7,056 bases of DNA from Acidimicrobiia bacterium (GTDB lineage: Bacteria; Actinomycetota; Acidimicrobiia; Acidimicrobiales; Ilumatobacteraceae), in the NCBI GenBank assembly GCA_010030605.1, contig RHCK01000082.1:1-7056 (forward strand). The letters run 5' to 3'. The notes below the pieces were generated by a model. That model had not been told where the DNA came from. It was given only the letters and a program-made list of their open reading frames with translations, and made no database searches. Made by a program: the position numbers and the translations under genes. Below, piece by piece: positions 5,781 to 7,056 of the stretch (position 1 is its first letter; each line of letters begins with the position of its first letter).

Positions 5781-7056
5781 TCAGGGCATGCTCACGATGG
5801 TGACGGTTCCCGAGGCGCCGTCGACCGTGATCACCGCTCCGTCAGGAATGCGATCCGTGGCATCGGTGACGCTGACGACACACGGCATCCCCAATTCGCG
5901 GCTGACGATGATCGCGTGACTCACCACGGCACCAACGTTCACCACCACCGCTCCGGCGGGAACGAAAAGCGGCGTCCACGCCGGGTCGGTGAACGGAGCG
6001 ATCAAGACTTCACCGGGTTCGAGAGCGAATGGATCCGCGGGGTCGAGAATCACGCGCGCCTTGCCGGTGTACGAGCCCGGAGCCCCCGGCATTCCCGTCA
6101 GAACCTCTCCCGCGACCACCGGGACCGCCGACGACGCGCCCTTGCGCGACCACGTGGACAATGGCGGAACGACGGCGTTGACAATGAACGGAGGCTCGAG
6201 TTCGAAGAGCTCCAAGTATTGGCGTTCGCGTTGAGCCAAGCGCGCGCGGAACTCGTCGGGCTGGGCCACGAACGCGTCCAATTCGTCGGCGAGCAACATG
6301 CAAATTTGCGACTTCGAGTAACCCGTGCGGGCGGCCAACGCGAAGGCTGCCATGCGAACCTCGTGCACCACCTTGATGATGTTGGTCTTGGCGCGCTCGC
6401 GACCGGCCAGATACAGGTGTGCCGAACGAAGAGCCATGTCGAATTGCGCCAACACGTCGGGCTGACCAGCCAACGCCTCGCGCACCCGAGCCTCGGCCGC
6501 TTCGCGGAGGGCGACGTTGCGTTCGTTGCGCAAAACCGGACTCTCGCCATCGGCCGCGCCGCGCATGGCATCGATGAGCACGGTGACCAATTCGGGCTTG
6601 GTCTCCCACGTGTCAGAACGAATGTCCCACTCATTCGGTCCGCGGCTGCCGAATTCGTCGATGAAGGCGTCGAACTTGCGGCGATACTCCGCCGAATTCG
6701 CGTCCAATCGAGACAGATCCCACATGGCGCAGCTCGGAGCGGCCGAGTCGACGTCACCGATGCTGGTGATGAGGGTCAACGACAGCGACGGATCCCCCAA
6801 CGCTTCGGCGATCGCCCCCAACGCACCGGGACCGATCGACGTACCGGCGGTCATGTCGAGGTGATGATGAAACAGGTCGCGAAGAAGATCAGCGAACGAA
6901 GTGATTCGCTTCACGAGTGTGGCCTCGTCGCAGTTCGCCAGATCGGGACGGGACGCACGAGCAGCGTTCGCTTTGTCGCGATCGTCCCTCAACTGGGGCA
7001 GATCCGCGGCCGTCATGACCCGCATCATCCACTCGCCCAACTTGGCCGTGTTCGAC
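5781..7056 (-). CDS. PEP-utilising / rifampicin phosphotransferase-like enzyme, C-terminal part
   Basis: 424 codons open to the window edge and ending at TGA 5783-5781. The reading frame continues past the first possible start (TTG at 7040) as SNTAK, so the gene is cut, not short. In the family an N-terminal ATP-grasp PPDK_N domain of about 320 residues comes first; it would lie beyond the right edge. Visible are a helical middle region (about residues 1-320, with HHHLDM and TSIGDVDSAAPSCAMWDLSRLD, typical of PEP-synthase-like proteins) and the swivelling mobile domain (about 320-424). The mobile domain has MPGAPGSYTGKARVI, EVLIAPFTDPAWTPLF and the catalytic VGAVVSHAIIVSRELGMPCVV, with phosphocarrier His 380 (codon 5918-5916). 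These enzymes pass phosphate from ATP through that His to pyruvate, rifampicin or another acceptor. The usual GG before the loop is GA here. The true substrate is unknown. Probably co-transcribed with the MFS gene. Confidence 0.85.
   Translation of the reverse strand, partial: SNTAKLGEWMMRVMTAADLPQLRDDRDKANAARASRPDLANCDEATLVKRITSFADLLRDLFHHHLDMTAGTSIGPGALGAIAEALGDPSLSLTLITSIGDVDSAAPSCAMWDLSRLDANSAEYRRKFDAFIDEFGSRGPNEWDIRSDTWETKPELVTVLIDAMRGAADGESPVLRNERNVALREAAEARVREALAGQPDVLAQFDMALRSAHLYLAGRERAKTNIIKVVHEVRMAAFALAARTGYSKSQICMLLADELDAFVAQPDEFRARLAQRERQYLELFELEPPFIVNAVVPPLSTWSRKGASSAVPVVAGEVLTGMPGAPGSYTGKARVILDPADPFALEPGEVLIAPFTDPAWTPLFVPAGAVVVNVGAVVSHAIIVSRELGMPCVVSVTDATDRIPDGAVITVDGASGTVTIVSMP

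Noticed and set aside
5224..5919. Plus-strand open frame of about 231 codons
   Set aside because: Antisense to the MFS gene and the mobile domain of the PEP-utilising enzyme; polar, His/Arg-rich, with no recognisable motif.

Overview
The window is GC-rich bacterial DNA. Leu-TTG and GTG codons are common, genes overlap by 1-4 bases, Shine-Dalgarno sequences are absent, and one gene has an apparent leaderless promoter. The CysQ is of the mycobacterial type. Together these suggest an actinobacterium, possibly of the Acidimicrobiia and possibly from a metagenome assembly; this is inferred from style, not from a marker gene. No rRNA, tRNA, CRISPR array, insertion sequence or phage gene was seen.

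Left edge (1-598): a fold-back. Bases 1-99 are the exact reverse complement of 500-598, and the 400 bases between them hold the N-terminal third of the translation factor EttA on the minus strand. From base 500 the same gene continues on the plus strand to its stop at 1660. The two pieces share 33 codons and together cover about 519 residues. Only the first ~36 residues of a ~555-residue EttA are missing. This looks like an inverted chimeric join, most likely an assembly artefact, rather than two genes.

Plus-strand operon (500-2732): ettA, a 104-residue protein with two predicted membrane segments, and a CysQ-type phosphatase of the inositol monophosphatase family. Successive genes overlap by 1 and 4 bases.

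Separate plus-strand gene (2778-4667): a 629-residue protein that I cannot assign to a named family. It has a membrane N-terminus with about five predicted helices, His-rich spacers, and two tandem copies of a ~190-residue domain with W-H-x-H-[DN]-N-L-C, H-V-W-I and C-G-P-F-A-A-L-E-G motifs. It probably binds metal outside the cytoplasm. It is the most novel item here.

Minus-strand pair (7056-4618): the C-terminal part of a PEP-utilising/rifampicin-phosphotransferase-like enzyme with its phosphohistidine mobile domain, followed 23 bases later by an MFS transporter of the NaGLT1/MFSD4 type. The transporter's 3' end overlaps the 629-residue gene by 50 bases, tail to tail. The only gap between genes longer than a few bases is 2733-2777.
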